NCBI GenBank assembly: GCA_020310875.1
Contig: CM035423.1
Location: 125,626,164 to 125,690,163 of the forward strand
Length of the DNA: 64,000 nt
From: Ceratopteris richardii
Lineage: Eukaryota; Streptophyta; Polypodiopsida; Polypodiales; Pteridaceae
Direction of reading: 5' to 3'
Part shown: positions 26,821 through 39,870 of the stretch, piece by piece
How positions within the stretch are numbered: position 1 is the stretch's first letter
Layout: the number at the start of each line of letters is the position of its first letter
Notes under the pieces: model-generated
The model's database searches: none
What the model was told of the DNA's origin: nothing
What the model saw: the letters and a program-made list of their open reading frames with translations, nothing else
Program-made: the position numbers and the translations under genes

Positions 26821-27265
26821 GCGTCGAGCTCACCATGTCCTGTGAGAGAGGAATGGACGCAACAACGCAATCTCCCCATCTGCTTTACGCAAGCGGCACA
26901 AGCAGCAACGGTTTTGTTGTCGTAGAGGTCTTCTCAGAACCAGGTCAACAAATGGTATACGAGCAGCTGCCTAATCGATGACCGCAGAAATGTGTTGTAC
27001 GAAATCTGCGATGCCTTCCTACACTTGAAATAGAAAAGCTAGAAAGCATGGACCTCGACATCTCCTGTGAGAGAGTGGACGCAGCGACGCAATCTTTTCA
27101 TCTGCTTTAAACAAGCAGCGAAAGCAGCCATGGTTTTCTGTCGTAGGGATCTTCTCAGAACCAGATCTTCGCAGAACCAGGTCTACAAAGGATACATGAT
27201 CAGCTGAGCGATAGATCACGTAAGAAACGTGTCTTATGGATTTCCTTCCTACAATTGAGACTCTC
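26821..27265. repeat. Tandem direct repeat (about 220 bp x 2) upstream of the ATL gene
   Basis: 26821-27045 and 27046-27265 share ordered blocks: 'tcctgtgagagag', 'gacgcaatc', 'catctgcttta', 'tcttctcagaaccag' and 'ccttcctaca'. The second copy carries an internal small duplication of the 'cagaacca' block. The pair lies directly upstream of the minus-strand ATL start, so it probably includes promoter or leader sequence. Short ORFs across it are not convincing as genes. Confidence 0.75.
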
Positions 27266-27579
27266 GTATTGCCACCAATGCTTGCGTGCACCCATGGATC
27301 CGAGTGGCCTTCGATACACATAATTGGAGATTGGTTCTATATGTTATATGACATGTTTGTGTGTGTGTGAGAGAGAGAGACTTAGAGTTGACTTTGGATG
27401 AGTATTTTTAGTTTTGTTTGCTAGTCTAAGTGTGTGTATCTCATACACATACATATTTGTGTATACATATTTGTGTATGTATATGTGTATGTGTATTTGT
27501 GTATATATGTGTGTGTTTTCATCATCAATGAGATTGTAACTCTAATCATATAAAAATTCTAGCAACAATAATAGATATG

Positions 27580-28081
27580 CTATGAATACACACAAACACA
27601 TACACATACACATACACACAAACACATACACCTACACACAAACACATGCACATTCACATATACATACACACATGCACAAACACACACATACACAAATACA
27701 CATACACATACACACACATACACACATACAAACACACATAGACACATACACACAAACATATACACAAACACACACATCCACACACACATGCAAATGCATA
27801 CACACACATACAGAGACTTACACACATGCACATACACACACATACATATACACATACACGTACATACATAACACACACATACATACATAACACACACACA
27901 CATACACATACACACGTACAAACACATACACACACATACACACACATATACATACACATACGCACACACACATATACACGCATACTAGCATGCACACACA
28001 CACATACACATACACATACACACACATACACACACATACACATATACAGACACATACACATACACATACACATACACATAC

Positions 28082-28118
<37 letters not shown>

Positions 28119-29340
28119 TACGCATACACATACAAATACACACACATACATAACAAACACACACACATAGAGATACACATGCACATGCACACACACATAC
28201 ATGCATGCACACATACATATGCACACACATACCTAACACACACATAAACATACACATACACATACACACACATATACACACATACATACACACATGCACA
28301 CACATATACATACACATAAACACACACATACATACACACACATACACATAGACACACATATATATACACACACATATACATACACGCACATACAGACACA
28401 TATGCACATATACATACACAAACACATACACATACACAAACATACACCATACACACACATATGCATACACATACACAAACACATACACATTCACATACAT
28501 ATACACATACACATACACATATGCACACATACACACACACATGCATATAAACACATAAATACACACACATACATACACACATACATACATGCACATACAT
28601 ACACATATACACACACACACATACACACACACATACATACAAAAAAAACCAACTTGATTTGTATATAGTAAACTCTTCAATTTATAGACATGCATGTGGG
28701 TGTGTATGTGCGAATGTGTATTTGTGTGATTGTGTATGTGTATTTATATGTATGAATGTGTGTATCTATGTATATGTGAGTATGTATGTATGTATGTATG
28801 TATGTATGTGTAAGTTTGTACATTTGAATGTGTATGTATGTAATTAACTTATTAATATCTAATATCTATTTTTTCTCTATACAATCACATTCTAATCAAT
28901 TACACATACACACACATAGAGACATACACACACATAGACACACACACACATACACACACATATACACACAGATTTACACACATACACATGCATACACACA
29001 CATACACACATAGACACACACACACACACATACACACATAGACACATACACACATAATGCATATGCATATGCATACATACATAGTTAAATGCATACACAC
29101 ACATACATACACATATGCATACATAATGCACATGCATATGCATACATACATGCATACACATACACACATAGACACATACACACACATAGACACATAGACA
29201 CACATAAACACATACACACTCATAGACACATACACACACATACACATGCATATAGACACATATATATAGATACACACACATACATACACATACATGCATA
29301 TGCATACATAATGCACATGTGTATGCATATATATATAGAT
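27580..29340. repeat. Giant CA/CATA compound microsatellite
   Basis: Nearly continuous ACACATACAC-type sequence runs through 27580-28640 and 28898-29340. A TGTA/TGTG block of opposite polarity lies at 28690-28850. Every frame is open in places and translates to HTHTH or VCVCV strings; these are not genes. The plain (TA)n tract follows directly. Confidence 0.95.
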
Positions 29341-29346
29341 ATACAT

Positions 29347-29492
<146 letters not shown>

Positions 29493-32400
29493 TAAGTCAA
29501 ATACACTAATTTTGATATTAGGGTTTTAAAACCCCTAATTTGGAAACTCTAATTCAGCCTTTTAGCCATATGATTGAAGTATATGTACACATTGCATCTA
29601 TTCCTCTGACGTCCTACTAGAGAGATGTCTCTCCTCCCAACCTTATGCCTCTATATATAGCTACTCAAATAAGCGAGGATCATAATATATATAAAGATAT
29701 ATACATGTCATGTAGATACACATACATAAATATAAAATGGAGTAGTTACATTATGCATCAAACATACATGCCTAAATGCACACATAACTATATATACATG
29801 CATACATATTTACATGTACACATTTACACATAGACACATATACATATATACATGTACACATCACATATACATGCCTACATGCACACATGTATACTTATAT
29901 ATGCATACACAATTATAAACACTTGCATATATTACATGAATACATGAATATTTTACACAAATGCATATGCATATATACACATATGCATACTAACACATGT
30001 ATACATATATCACACACATGCACACACATACATATACATGAAACACATTTATATGCATACTAACACATGTATACATATAATACACATGAATACACACACA
30101 TATGCATGCATATAGGTAGTTCCTCTTCATCATCAGTAGAATCAACATGTAGAGTATTATCCTCTTTATCAAAAAGATTAGTATCATTATCACGTATAAT
30201 GATTCTAATTTCTCTTTCAGATGTTGATGTATCAGTATCTGATGGTGAATCATCAAGGGGACTTTCTTTGATCTCTCTAACAATAAATTGTTCAAACATT
30301 GACCTACCTCTAGGTTGAACATGAATGACTTGCCACAAAGGGTGAGCATCTGGGTTTTTGTAAAAAATGCTTATTCAATATGCCTAGGAAGAATATATGG
30401 TTCTTTATAAGTAGATCGCATAACCTTGGAAGAATCAATTGCCCAAAACCCAGATAATTCCTTTCTTAATGTGGAATTACTACCTTTATACTCGGCTCGA
30501 AACCAGCCAACCTTCAAAATGACCTATCAAAATATATAAAAACAAAAACCCATTATTAGGTGCTTAAAAAAATAACTAACTCTATCATAAAAAATAAAAA
30601 CTTTTTCCTACCTGTTTGAATGTACGAGATGATATTTCGTAGATACCAAGAACAGTTCCCGTGTAACCAAGTTCACCATTTATAAGGTTTGTGTCTTTTG
30701 AGCTAGCACGTGATAGTTGCTTGAAAGAAGCAACAATACTAGAATCCTCTGTTTTATGTAAAGAGTCAATGGCTTTGATTCTAATATGTTGTCCAAAAGC
30801 CCACATATTAGTGAACATTCGAGCTTGCAAAAGAAATTAAATTAGTAAATAAAAACTAAAATACGTATATGAAAAAAAAACATTATTAAAATAAACTTAC
30901 CTTTCGTTCACAACCTATCATTAACTCTCTTTGCTCATCTGAGATATCTTCATTATTTGCATTGGCACATTGCAAATGACTATTTAGCCAATCCGTGAAA
31001 GAAGATATATTTGTAATCTCATTATTATCAAGATTACATCTATATCTTTTGTTTCTTCGCCTTTTACTTCGGAGATTTTGAAGTTCCTATTCGTACTCGC
31101 TAAGGAATGCTTGCATGCATTCCCTATTATATGCTACAAAAGTAAAAACATCATTTTTTCTTGAAATGTAAATAAAAATGGAACTTCCTCACCTGATAAT
31201 ACCTCATCTGTTATTTTTGAAGAAGACTCATTGGTCCACACACATGGAGCTTCTTCATGAACTCTTTCAAGGTACTCAGTAACATAATACATGCACTCTT
31301 CAAGCATCCAACCATTTGCCATGGATCCTTCTGGTTTCACTCTTTGTCGCACATAACCTTTTAATATTCCCATAAATCGCTCGACCCAAAACATCCATCG
31401 AGTGTTGACAACAAGTGCAATCTCTATTTCATCTACAAGATGGACTAATAAATGAACCCGAATATCAAAAAATGAAGTAGGAAGCTCTGTCTCCATCAAA
31501 CATAGTAGCTCTTTGCATTCACGTTTTTTTTTGTGGGATTGAGTTTTTGTCAATCTCTTTTGATGTAATACACCTATACATATCATTAAAAAAATCATAA
31601 AGAAGTGAATTCAAAAATAAAAGGTATCAAATATTCATATATATTAAATATAAAAGTATCATAATTACCTTATAAGCGATCCAAGACGATAGATCACATC
31701 TCGTACTCCTTTTGTTGCACATCCATCGAAAACCAAAGGTAAAATATGTTTCAAAAAGTTAGGCCAGTCATGGGTCTTTAACCCAGATAAGCTCTTATCA
31801 TCCATAGTAAACATGTTTTGGAAAGATGCTCCATATCCTGTAGGAGTCCGAATCAATTGAATCCTATTGTTGATAGTCTATATCTCTTTTTTTGTAGGTA
31901 CCCAAGGAGTAGGTGCATAAGTTGTTTCCTGTCGATGTCTATCAAAAACTGGCCATAACTTTGGTTTTGAGTTTTGATCTTTCAAATCATTCCTTGATGA
32001 TATGGTATCTTTTAGTCCAAGAAGATGTTGCCATATTTAATAACCAATATTCTTGAATATATGCATAGGATCAAGAAGATGACATACTTTTAACTCTTTC
32101 CAATACTCCAAAGAATACCCTATTGATATCTTCTCTAGGAGTGCCAATTTTCCTTTACCTCTCTTCACATACTCATTATCTTCATCATCACTGACAATTT
32201 CTGCTTTTGGATCTATTAGAGCTCCATCTGTCCATTTTTTATACCAATCCATAGGCGTCATAGGTTTTGGACACTGACCTGTTTCAAGCTTTCCATTAAA
32301 ATGTATCACTTCTCTTTTAGATCTTTATGGATGATTATCAAGCAAGAATCATCAATGTCTAGGATAAATAGTTTTGTTGAGGTTCTTACTATAGATTGAT

Positions 32401-33266
32401 CTCAACCAATCACCACAATATGGACAAGCTTTATAACTCTTAGTAGATATTTCTGCATCATGAAAACAATAAAAATATAATTAGATTAAATCACATTTAT
32501 TTGTATGCACATTGAATAAAAAAATTATATCAATACCTGAACAAACACCATATCTTGGAAAATCGTGAATAGTCCAAGACACAATACCACGAAACGTAAT
32601 ATGTCTTTCATTGATACTTTTCGATACATCAATGACATTAATACCTCTCCATAACTCTTGGAGATCATCAATGAGAGGAGCAAGATATATATTCATATCT
32701 TTAACTTGTCTTTTTCCTGGGATTAAAAGAGAAAGCATTACATGTTCCTTTTTAATGCTAAGATATGGCGGAAGATTGTAGTTTATGTCTACCACTAGCC
32801 ATGTTGACCATTTACTGGATTTCATGGAGAATGGATTTTGTGCAAATTCAGGCCATGCAGAATCAATATGTTGAAAAGAAACACTATGAGGAATTCTGAT
32901 TATTCCATGAGTACTTTTATGATCATGTCCCCATGTCAAAAGCTTTGATAATTCGGGGCTTTGAAACATATCTCTAATCCATGGAGCCAATGGAAAATGT
33001 CTCAATACCTTTTTTGGCATTTTACCTTCTTTGTCCTTATATAGAGGAGATTGACATTTGGGACATGTCAAAGAGCCTCCATATTCACCTCTATATAAAA
33101 TACAATTGTTAGGACATGCATGTATACATTGATAATCTATACCAAGATTTTTTATTATCTTCTTCATTTCATCATGCGAGGTAGGAAGATTATTCTGACT
33201 TGTTAAAAACTTTTCAGATAATAACCTCTAAGTTCATAAAAAAAGACATATTAATAAAAAAAATAA

Positions 33267-33387
<121 letters not shown>

Positions 33388-33514
33388 TATAATTTTATAT
33401 ATGTGTATGCTTATGTGTATGTGTATGTGGATGTGTATATGCATGTGCATGCATATACATATGTGTATGTGTATATGTATGTATGTGTGTATATGTGTTT
33501 CATAGGTGTATATG

Positions 33515-33649
<135 letters not shown>

Positions 33650-33847
33650 ATGTGTATGCATATATGTATGTGTATGTGTGTATATATGTGTATGTATGTA
33701 TGTATGTATGTATGTATGTATGTGTATGTATGTGTATGAATGTGTATGTATATATGTATATGTATGTATGCATGTGTAGCTGTGTATATTTGATTTGATT
33801 TTTAATTTTTCTTTTGTATATTATGGTTTGTAGACTTTCATATCTAG

Positions 33848-35045
33848 AGCACTTAATCCTTTAACTGTCTCCCATTTTCTAGTCAATCTATTATTTGCCT
33901 TGCTAACTAAGACTTACATATTTGTTTACAATGATTGAGTATCAACTAACTATGGAGGTATTAGGTTGTTTGAAAATAAGACAAGCAAATTTCTCTCGAC
34001 GATTTTCAAATAGGGATGAATAATTCTAAAGGTGTGGTGGACATGAAGTGTTCATTCAATGCAAGTTCTTGTTCTTACCGTAGCTAAGGTAAAAACAAAA
34101 ACTTGCACTGAATAAACACTTTGTGTCTGCCCATCCTTTAAAATTATTCTTCCATCCTTCAAATTCTTCGAGGTACATTTAGTTCTCCTATTTTTCAAAG
34201 GACTTAATACCTCCATAGCTAACTTATACTTAATATTTGTATGCAAATTTCATAAAATAGTTAGCAGCGCAGATACTAGGTCGACTAGAATAGGAGAAGC
34301 TGATGTCTTAGGAAGATTCTAAAGGTTTGGTGGACAATTCTAAAGGCTAGGAAAAAACATCTTCATTCGATACATGTATGTATAATTTGACCTTACCCTC
34401 ATAACATGTGTATGTCTACATGTGTGTATGCATTCATGTATAATTATGTGTATGTCTATATATGCATACTTTCACCACTCAATCATTTGGATGTCTCCCA
34501 TTTTATAGTCAATCAATTACCTGCCTTGCTAACTAAAATTTACATATTTGTTTACAAATATAAAGTATTAGTTAGCTATGGAAGTATTAGGTAGTTTGAA
34601 AAATAGGAGAATCAAATCTATTTGGAAGATTTTGAAAGATGGATGAATAGTTTTAAAGGATGGGCAGACAGAAAGCGTCCATTCAATGCAACTTCTTGTT
34701 CTTACTTTAGCTAAGCTAAAAACAAGAACTTGCATTGAATGGATGCTTTCTTTCTACCTATCCGTTAAAATTATTCTTCCATCCTTCAAAATCTTCCAAA
34801 TAGATTTGATTCTCCCACTTTCCAAATGACCTAATACCTCCATAGCTAACTCATACTTAATATTTGTATGCAAAGTTCATAAAAGAGTTAGCAATGCAGG
34901 TATTAGGTTGACTAGAATAGGAGAAGCAGATGTGTCAAGAAGATTCTAAAGACTAAGTGGACAATTCCAAAGGCGAGATGGAAAAGATATCTTCATTTGA
35001 TACAGGTATGTATAATTTGACCTTAGTCTCATAACATGTGTATGT
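33848..35045. repeat. Tandem pair of large fold-back (hairpin) units in the transposase intron
   Basis: Two direct copies (about 33848-34400 and 34497-35045) each contain an inverted repeat. Its arms are about 140 nt and meet near 34084 and 34707. The left arm reads 'tagctatggaggtattagg' and the right arm 'cctaatacctccatagcta'. Toward each centre are 'gcaagttcttgttctta' and its complement. This looks like a fold-back or MITE-type insertion that was then duplicated together with flanking DNA. Confidence 0.8.
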
Positions 35046-35704
35046 GTGCATATCTGTGTGTATGTTTACATGTTTGTATGCATTCATGTATATATATATA
35101 TGTATGTCTATGTATGTATGTATTTATATGTATATATGTATGCATGTATATATATAAATAGATACAAAATTATAAATTATACCTTGATAGTGGCGAAACA
35201 GATACATTAATCCATCCAAAACAATTTTGAAGATTGAGAATAAGTAACCTCGCACTTAGTCGTGTCAAACGACTTCCTTCATATACATGCTTTAGACATT
35301 CCTCTCGATGATATTTCTCATTTTTAGAAATATCAACGCTCTCACTGTCAATTTGATACCAATCCTCAATAAAATCTGCCATGCCATCATCTTCATCATT
35401 GTCGCACAAATCTTGTACTTTATCTTCTTTTTAATATAGATCTTTCAACCTTGCATATTTCACAGGATCACTTTTGCGTAGCCTCCTCATAGAAGCTTCT
35501 GATAAATGAGGTCTTACTGGCAATTGTGAATGGTGTGGAGGAATATCATCATCATATGTTGGAATCTACACACAGGAATAAAAATCATTAGTATACAATA
35601 AATGAATAAAAAGTAAACTTTAAACATAAAATTAAATATATAAGTTATTAAATATGGATAGAAAATTTTCATTCTCTCTCTACCTAAAGGTGCTCTTGGA
35701 GGTC

Positions 35705-36185
35705 TATGCCATCCATAATTCACTAATAATTCATCAGCAGCATGTAATGTAGTAATAGCATTGACAACTATGTATCTAAATACATCTCTACTCATGTATG
35801 GTGATTCATGACTATTTCCACGCTCCTAAAATGTGCAATTAGTCCTTGAACTATTATGTAACCCTTGACTACTATTTATTAAACCTGCTATATTTCCATG
35901 TGTGTAAGGTCTTCCATTATATAATCGTTCATTTTCTGCATGTGAAATCCTTCTACTAGTAAGTGATGCTGCATTCAAGCATATTCCATAAGTACTCATG
36001 CTTTGAACATAATGTGCAAGTTGATGCCAATCTCCCCATCCATATATAGGAGCACAAAATGACATAAGAGTGACTTCATAGTTCAAAGGCACATACAAAT
36101 CATCTACAATAAAGAGACCACGACCAGCATTAGTAATAGTGGATGGAGCAATCACATAGCGATTACCCCAAAAGTTGAACACCTC
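35705..36185 (-). pseudogene. SET-like domain within the CACTA transposase gene
   Basis: Within one exon the order of motifs is that of a SET methyltransferase domain. First come ITNAGRGLF (the GxG-type cofactor-binding start, about 36139-36113) and a middle region. Next is HGNIAGLINSSQG (about 35900-35860), matching the GNxxRFxNHS block. After a spacer and NC comes VNAITTLHAADELLVNYGW (about 35775-35720), matching the ELxxDYG end. SET domains transfer methyl groups to lysines, mainly on histones. Here the Arg and His of RFINHS are replaced (GLINSS) and the Asp of DYG is Asn, so activity may have been altered even before decay. One in-frame TAG lies at 35826-35828, between NC and the last block; the frame is otherwise continuous. 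A short intron (36510-36432) joins it in phase to the Cys-His exon. Confidence 0.72.
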
Positions 36186-36510
36186 TCCATCTAAAGGAAA
36201 TGGTCCTCTATTCCATCGTCCATATCTTCTTCTATCATATGTTTGTACTAGAGAACGATCAGGAGCTGGCAGTGGATAATCTCCAACCATTTCAGTCTCT
36301 AAAAAACCAAGAGGTAGAGGATTTCTAGAAACCTCTGCTTGTAATTGATGAATAGCAAGTCCATGACGTGTACGAGGTATAATAACATTATGAGAAAAAT
36401 TATCATCATCATCATCATCGAGCAAGTATTCCTGTATATCAACAGTAACATTGTTTTGTATATAGTTTTTAAATAAAATAATGACATTAATTTATTAAAA
36501 AAATATATAC

Positions 36511-36706
36511 CCAAGCATTATCACGTTGACCAGGTGATGGTTGATGCTCAAAAGTACCATACTCTGCCTCATGTTCAGTACATTCCAATCGTGGTCTTTG
36601 ATATGTGCCATAGCAAGAGTTACACCAACATATAATATGCTCTTGATAGTAAAATTCATCATAACTCCTATCGGAGGACACATGTGAAGTTGTTGCATGG
36701 GTAGGA
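36511..36706 (-). pseudogene. Cys-His cluster exon of the CACTA gene (transposase-associated domain)
   Basis: The exon encodes an acidic/proline linker (SEGTPPPP) and then IICWCNSCYGTYQRPRLEC followed by TEHEAEYG. The Cys-x-Cys-x2-Cys...His layout resembles the short metal-binding transposase-associated domain that sits before tnp2 in plant CACTA proteins. The exon ends in phase 0 at a GT donor (36510). The matching AG at 36433-36432 opens the SET exon. Confidence 0.55.
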
Positions 36707-36823
36707 GGTGGTGGAGTGCCCTCTGATAGATCAGAATTTGATTATAACAAGAAACAAAAAAATATATCAGTTATGTATATTATCTATCAAATATATTTAA
36801 AATTAAATGTTTCATATACTTAC

Positions 36824-36883
36824 AGTATATATTCCTTGCACGATTAAGAGACGGTGGTGGAGTTCCATCTGATTGATCTGAAT
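36824..36883 (-). pseudogene. Small CACTA exon, duplicate of the linker in the next exon
   Basis: 60-nt exon bounded by 'tttatag' before it and GTAAGTATA after it. It encodes SDQSDGTPPP and then SLNRARNIY. The same motif (SDLSEGTPPPP) begins the following exon, so the unit looks like a tandem exon duplication. It joins the 43-nt exon at 39149-39191 in phase; the junction with the next exon is not clean. Confidence 0.5.
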
Positions 36884-37149
36884 CTATAAATAGTGGTATT
36901 TGATATTAATAATCTGATTATTTGCATACATAAACATTCACATATACATATTTACACATACACACATATTCACATATACACATTTACACATACACACATA
37001 TTCACATATACACAAATACACATTATTGTGGGATACATGCATGTGTTTTGTATGAATGAGTGTATATGCATGCATGTGTATGTGTGTATGTGTATATGTG
37101 GATATGTATATGTGTGTTTATGTTATATGTATGTATATGTGTATATGTA

Positions 37150-37154
<5 letters not shown>

Positions 37155-37220
<66 letters not shown>
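37155..37220. repeat. (TA)n tract with flanking CATA/TGTA microsatellite
   Basis: The TA tract is flanked by CACATA repeats (36915-37020) and TGTA/TGTG repeats (37075-37300). It sits in the intron upstream of the duplicated linker exons. Confidence 0.9.
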
Positions 37221-37232
<12 letters not shown>

Positions 37233-37334
37233 TTGCATGTATATGTGTATGTGGGTATGTGTATGTGTATGTGTATGTGTGTATATATGTGTATGTATTC
37301 TGATTCTTTTTTCTATTTGATATTAAATTAATAG

Positions 37335-38030
37335 GAGATATTGTATGGTGGAAAAAATTAAGAGGCAACCTAACATACCACCTGAGACATGGCAGTTTTT
37401 TCGTAGACAGCTACGTCTTCAGGAGTCATTTCCTCAGTAGAAGGTATACAAATTAATAGTTTATAATTATAATTTTCATATATTTTAGTAATTTTTTACA
37501 TTTAATTTATGTATTTCTTTTTTCTTTAAATAAACAGGCTACTGCAAAGCTATTGCAAAGAAGAGAGTTGAGTCGGGCCACACATCGCACCTAGGCAAAA
37601 TGGGCCCTCATGGTTTTGTAGCTACATTTGTAAGTATATGTGTTATTGTGAGTGTATTTTTTATTTTAGTTAAAATGTAAGAAACTAATCTTTTTTATTT
37701 GTTTCAATGCGGCGAAAGGATTATGGCTGATATCCTACAAAGCATGAGATCGAGTATGCTACACATTTTGGATATCGACGTTTGAGCGAGTATAGGCGAG
37801 ATCATCTAGATGCCTTTGTGAGTATTATTAAATTTATATAATTATTTTATTTTTATGGATGTTTTAATTGTTTTACTTATTTATGTTTGTCATATATAAT
37901 ACAGGGGTATTATGGAGAGGCAAATACGGATGAGGTGGAGAGAGACACACAGGAGGGACGATCTCGATCGTCACAGGGTGATCATGATGATGAGGATGAT
38001 TATGATCATGATCATGATCATGATGATTAG
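37335..38030 (+). pseudogene. Second CACTA gene, opposite strand, unknown DNA-binding-type product
   Basis: Exons with good splice edges on the plus strand: 37335-37443, 37538-37629, 37719-37817 and 37905-38030. The last three join in one phase. They encode KAIAKKRVESGHTSHLGKMG and then GPHGFVATF, next YPTKHEIEYATHFGYRRLSE, and finally an acidic tail of alternating His and Asp ending at TAG 38030. The basic stretch around HTSHLGKMG is loosely like the conserved HT-G patch of TnpA/TNP1-type CACTA proteins, which bind subterminal repeats; that comparison is tentative. One TGA sits in the third exon where Trp is likely. The first exon's frame does not join cleanly. The gene lies inside a transposase intron, on the other strand. 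Confidence 0.45.
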
Positions 38031-38065
38031 GATTCTTGATTATGACATTGTATATGTATTTACAT

Positions 38066-38169
<104 letters not shown>

Positions 38170-38269
38170 TTTGAATTGTGTGTATGGTATTAAGTAATGC
38201 AAAGTTTTGTTCTATTGATTGTTATTATTGTTTATATTAAGCATATGTTTTAGTACTTTAATTATATAA

Positions 38270-39030
38270 TTCATTCATATGTGTGTACGTATGTGCATGT
38301 ATATGTGTGTAATATATGTGTGTACGTATGTGCATGTATATGTGTGCAATATGTGTGTGTACGTATGTGCATGTATATGTGTGTAATATGTGTGTTTATA
38401 TGAATGTATGTACATATGCATATGTGTATATGCATGTATGTGCATGTGCATGTGTAAGTGTATATGTGTATGTATGTGTATGTGCATGTGTGCATATATG
38501 TATGTATATATGTGCATGTGCATGTGTAAATGTATATGTGTATGTGCATGTGCATGTGTATATGTATGTGCATGTATAATTGTAAGTGTATGTGTATATG
38601 TGTGTATGTGCATGTATATGTGTATATGTACATGTGTGCATGTGAGTGTGTATGTGTATATGTGTGTGTATGTATGTGCATATATATGTGTATGTGTGTG
38701 TATATATACATATGTGCACATGTATGTGTATGTGTATAAACATATACAAGTGTATGTATATGCATGTGTATATGTATGAAACATGCATGTGTGTGTGGAT
38801 GCATTTCCATTTGCATCCATGTGCATGCATGTGGATGTGCATATACATGTATTTAAGTATATGTTAATGTGTATATGTGTATATATATGCAATAATGCAT
38901 GCATGCAAGTCTTTTTATGTGGTTGTAGAAATGTTTGTGCATATGCATGTGTATGTGTGTGTATGTGTAAGTGTATGTGCACATGTATGTGTGTGTATGT
39001 GCATGTGTATATGTGTATATGTGTATATGT
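38270..39030. repeat. TGTA/TGCA compound microsatellite
   Basis: Long run of GTATGTGCATGT-type sequence, including a roughly 50-bp unit repeated about three times at 38276-38390 ('gtgtgtacgtatgtgcatgt'). ORFs here are repeat artefacts. Confidence 0.93.
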
Positions 39031-39468
39031 GTGAACGTGCATCTTCATCATGTATAACTGTATATGTGCATATCAATAAGCGCGAGTATGCTAACTAATG
39101 AAAATAACACAATTCAAATGATATACAAAGAATGGAAATTGTACTTACAATAGTTAGCCATATTTTTTGCTTGGTTAGCTTCTTGAATAACCTGCAATGG
39201 AGAGAGAGAGAGAGAATTCAAAGAGAGAAAGAGGTAGAAAGAGAGAAATAGAGACACAGAGAGACAATAAGATAGAGATTAGGCAAAACAACAATTTTTC
39301 ATATACTTGTTTCAGCTCGTAAGCATAGTGCAATTGCGAACGTTGGAGAGCTCTTCGATCAGCTGCATGAACATGTCGATCAAAGAGCCTCCAACGTTTT
39401 AATTTTTTTTTGTCCACAAGCCATTGTGTAAACGATGGTAAGGCATCATAAAAAGCACTGGAATCGGC

Positions 39469-39508
39469 ATCGCATAAGTGACGTTGTTTAGCGTCGCTTA
39501 TGCGATGC
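39469..39508. repeat. Subterminal hairpin of the CACTA element
   Basis: GCATCGCATAAGTGACG and CGTCGCTTATGCGATGC form a 17-bp stem with one mismatch and a short loop. The stem contains the GCGAC/ATGCGATG words repeated elsewhere in the subterminal region. It overlaps the start of the first open exon. Confidence 0.75.
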
Positions 39509-39702
39509 AAAAAAGCATAGTTTATGCCATGTTTTTTTAAACTGTCGCTTTAGCGGCACTCAATGCGAGCATTGCACCTCCCGTCAAGCCACACGTAAAA
39601 AAAAATGTCGTTTTCCTCATCGTTTAATCAACAGTCCGTGCTCGGTGCTTCTTGTGATGCATTTTGCAATTTTATAGCGACAAGATTGTGTCATCTTAAC
39701 CA

Positions 39703-39730
39703 TCGCTATGCGGCCGTGTTCTTTGTAGTG
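39703..39730 (-). repeat. CACTA terminal inverted repeat (right end)
   Basis: On the minus strand the end reads CACTACAAAGAACACGGCCG and then CATAGCGA. The plus-strand neighbour is ATA and then family R LTR sequence, which places the boundary exactly. The partner end was not located. Confidence 0.85.
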
Positions 39731-39870
39731 ATAAGTGACCCGTTAGGGAAATAGGCATATATATAAGCTGAGGGGAAAAAACCTCCTAAAGAGAGAAAAA
39801 AGTGCCCCATCGGTCCTAATGTGTTCATACACATCACTACCTAAACATATCAATAGATACTCATCCATGA
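39731..39870 (-). repeat. LTR fragment, family R, target of the CACTA insertion
   Basis: Read on the minus strand, it matches 22618-22722 and 18041-18160 up to the words 'gggtcacttat', then stops at the CACTA end. The intact relatives continue with 'ctttgtac'. Confidence 0.7.

Noticed and set aside
27019-27321. 100-codon minus-strand ORF upstream of the ATL gene
   Set aside because: It covers the second copy of a direct repeat, has no domain, and the first copy does not keep the frame.
29502-29508. ATA followed by CACTAA as the left end of the CACTA element
   Set aside because: ATA fits the flank at the right end, but bases after CACTA do not match the right terminal repeat, so it is probably chance.
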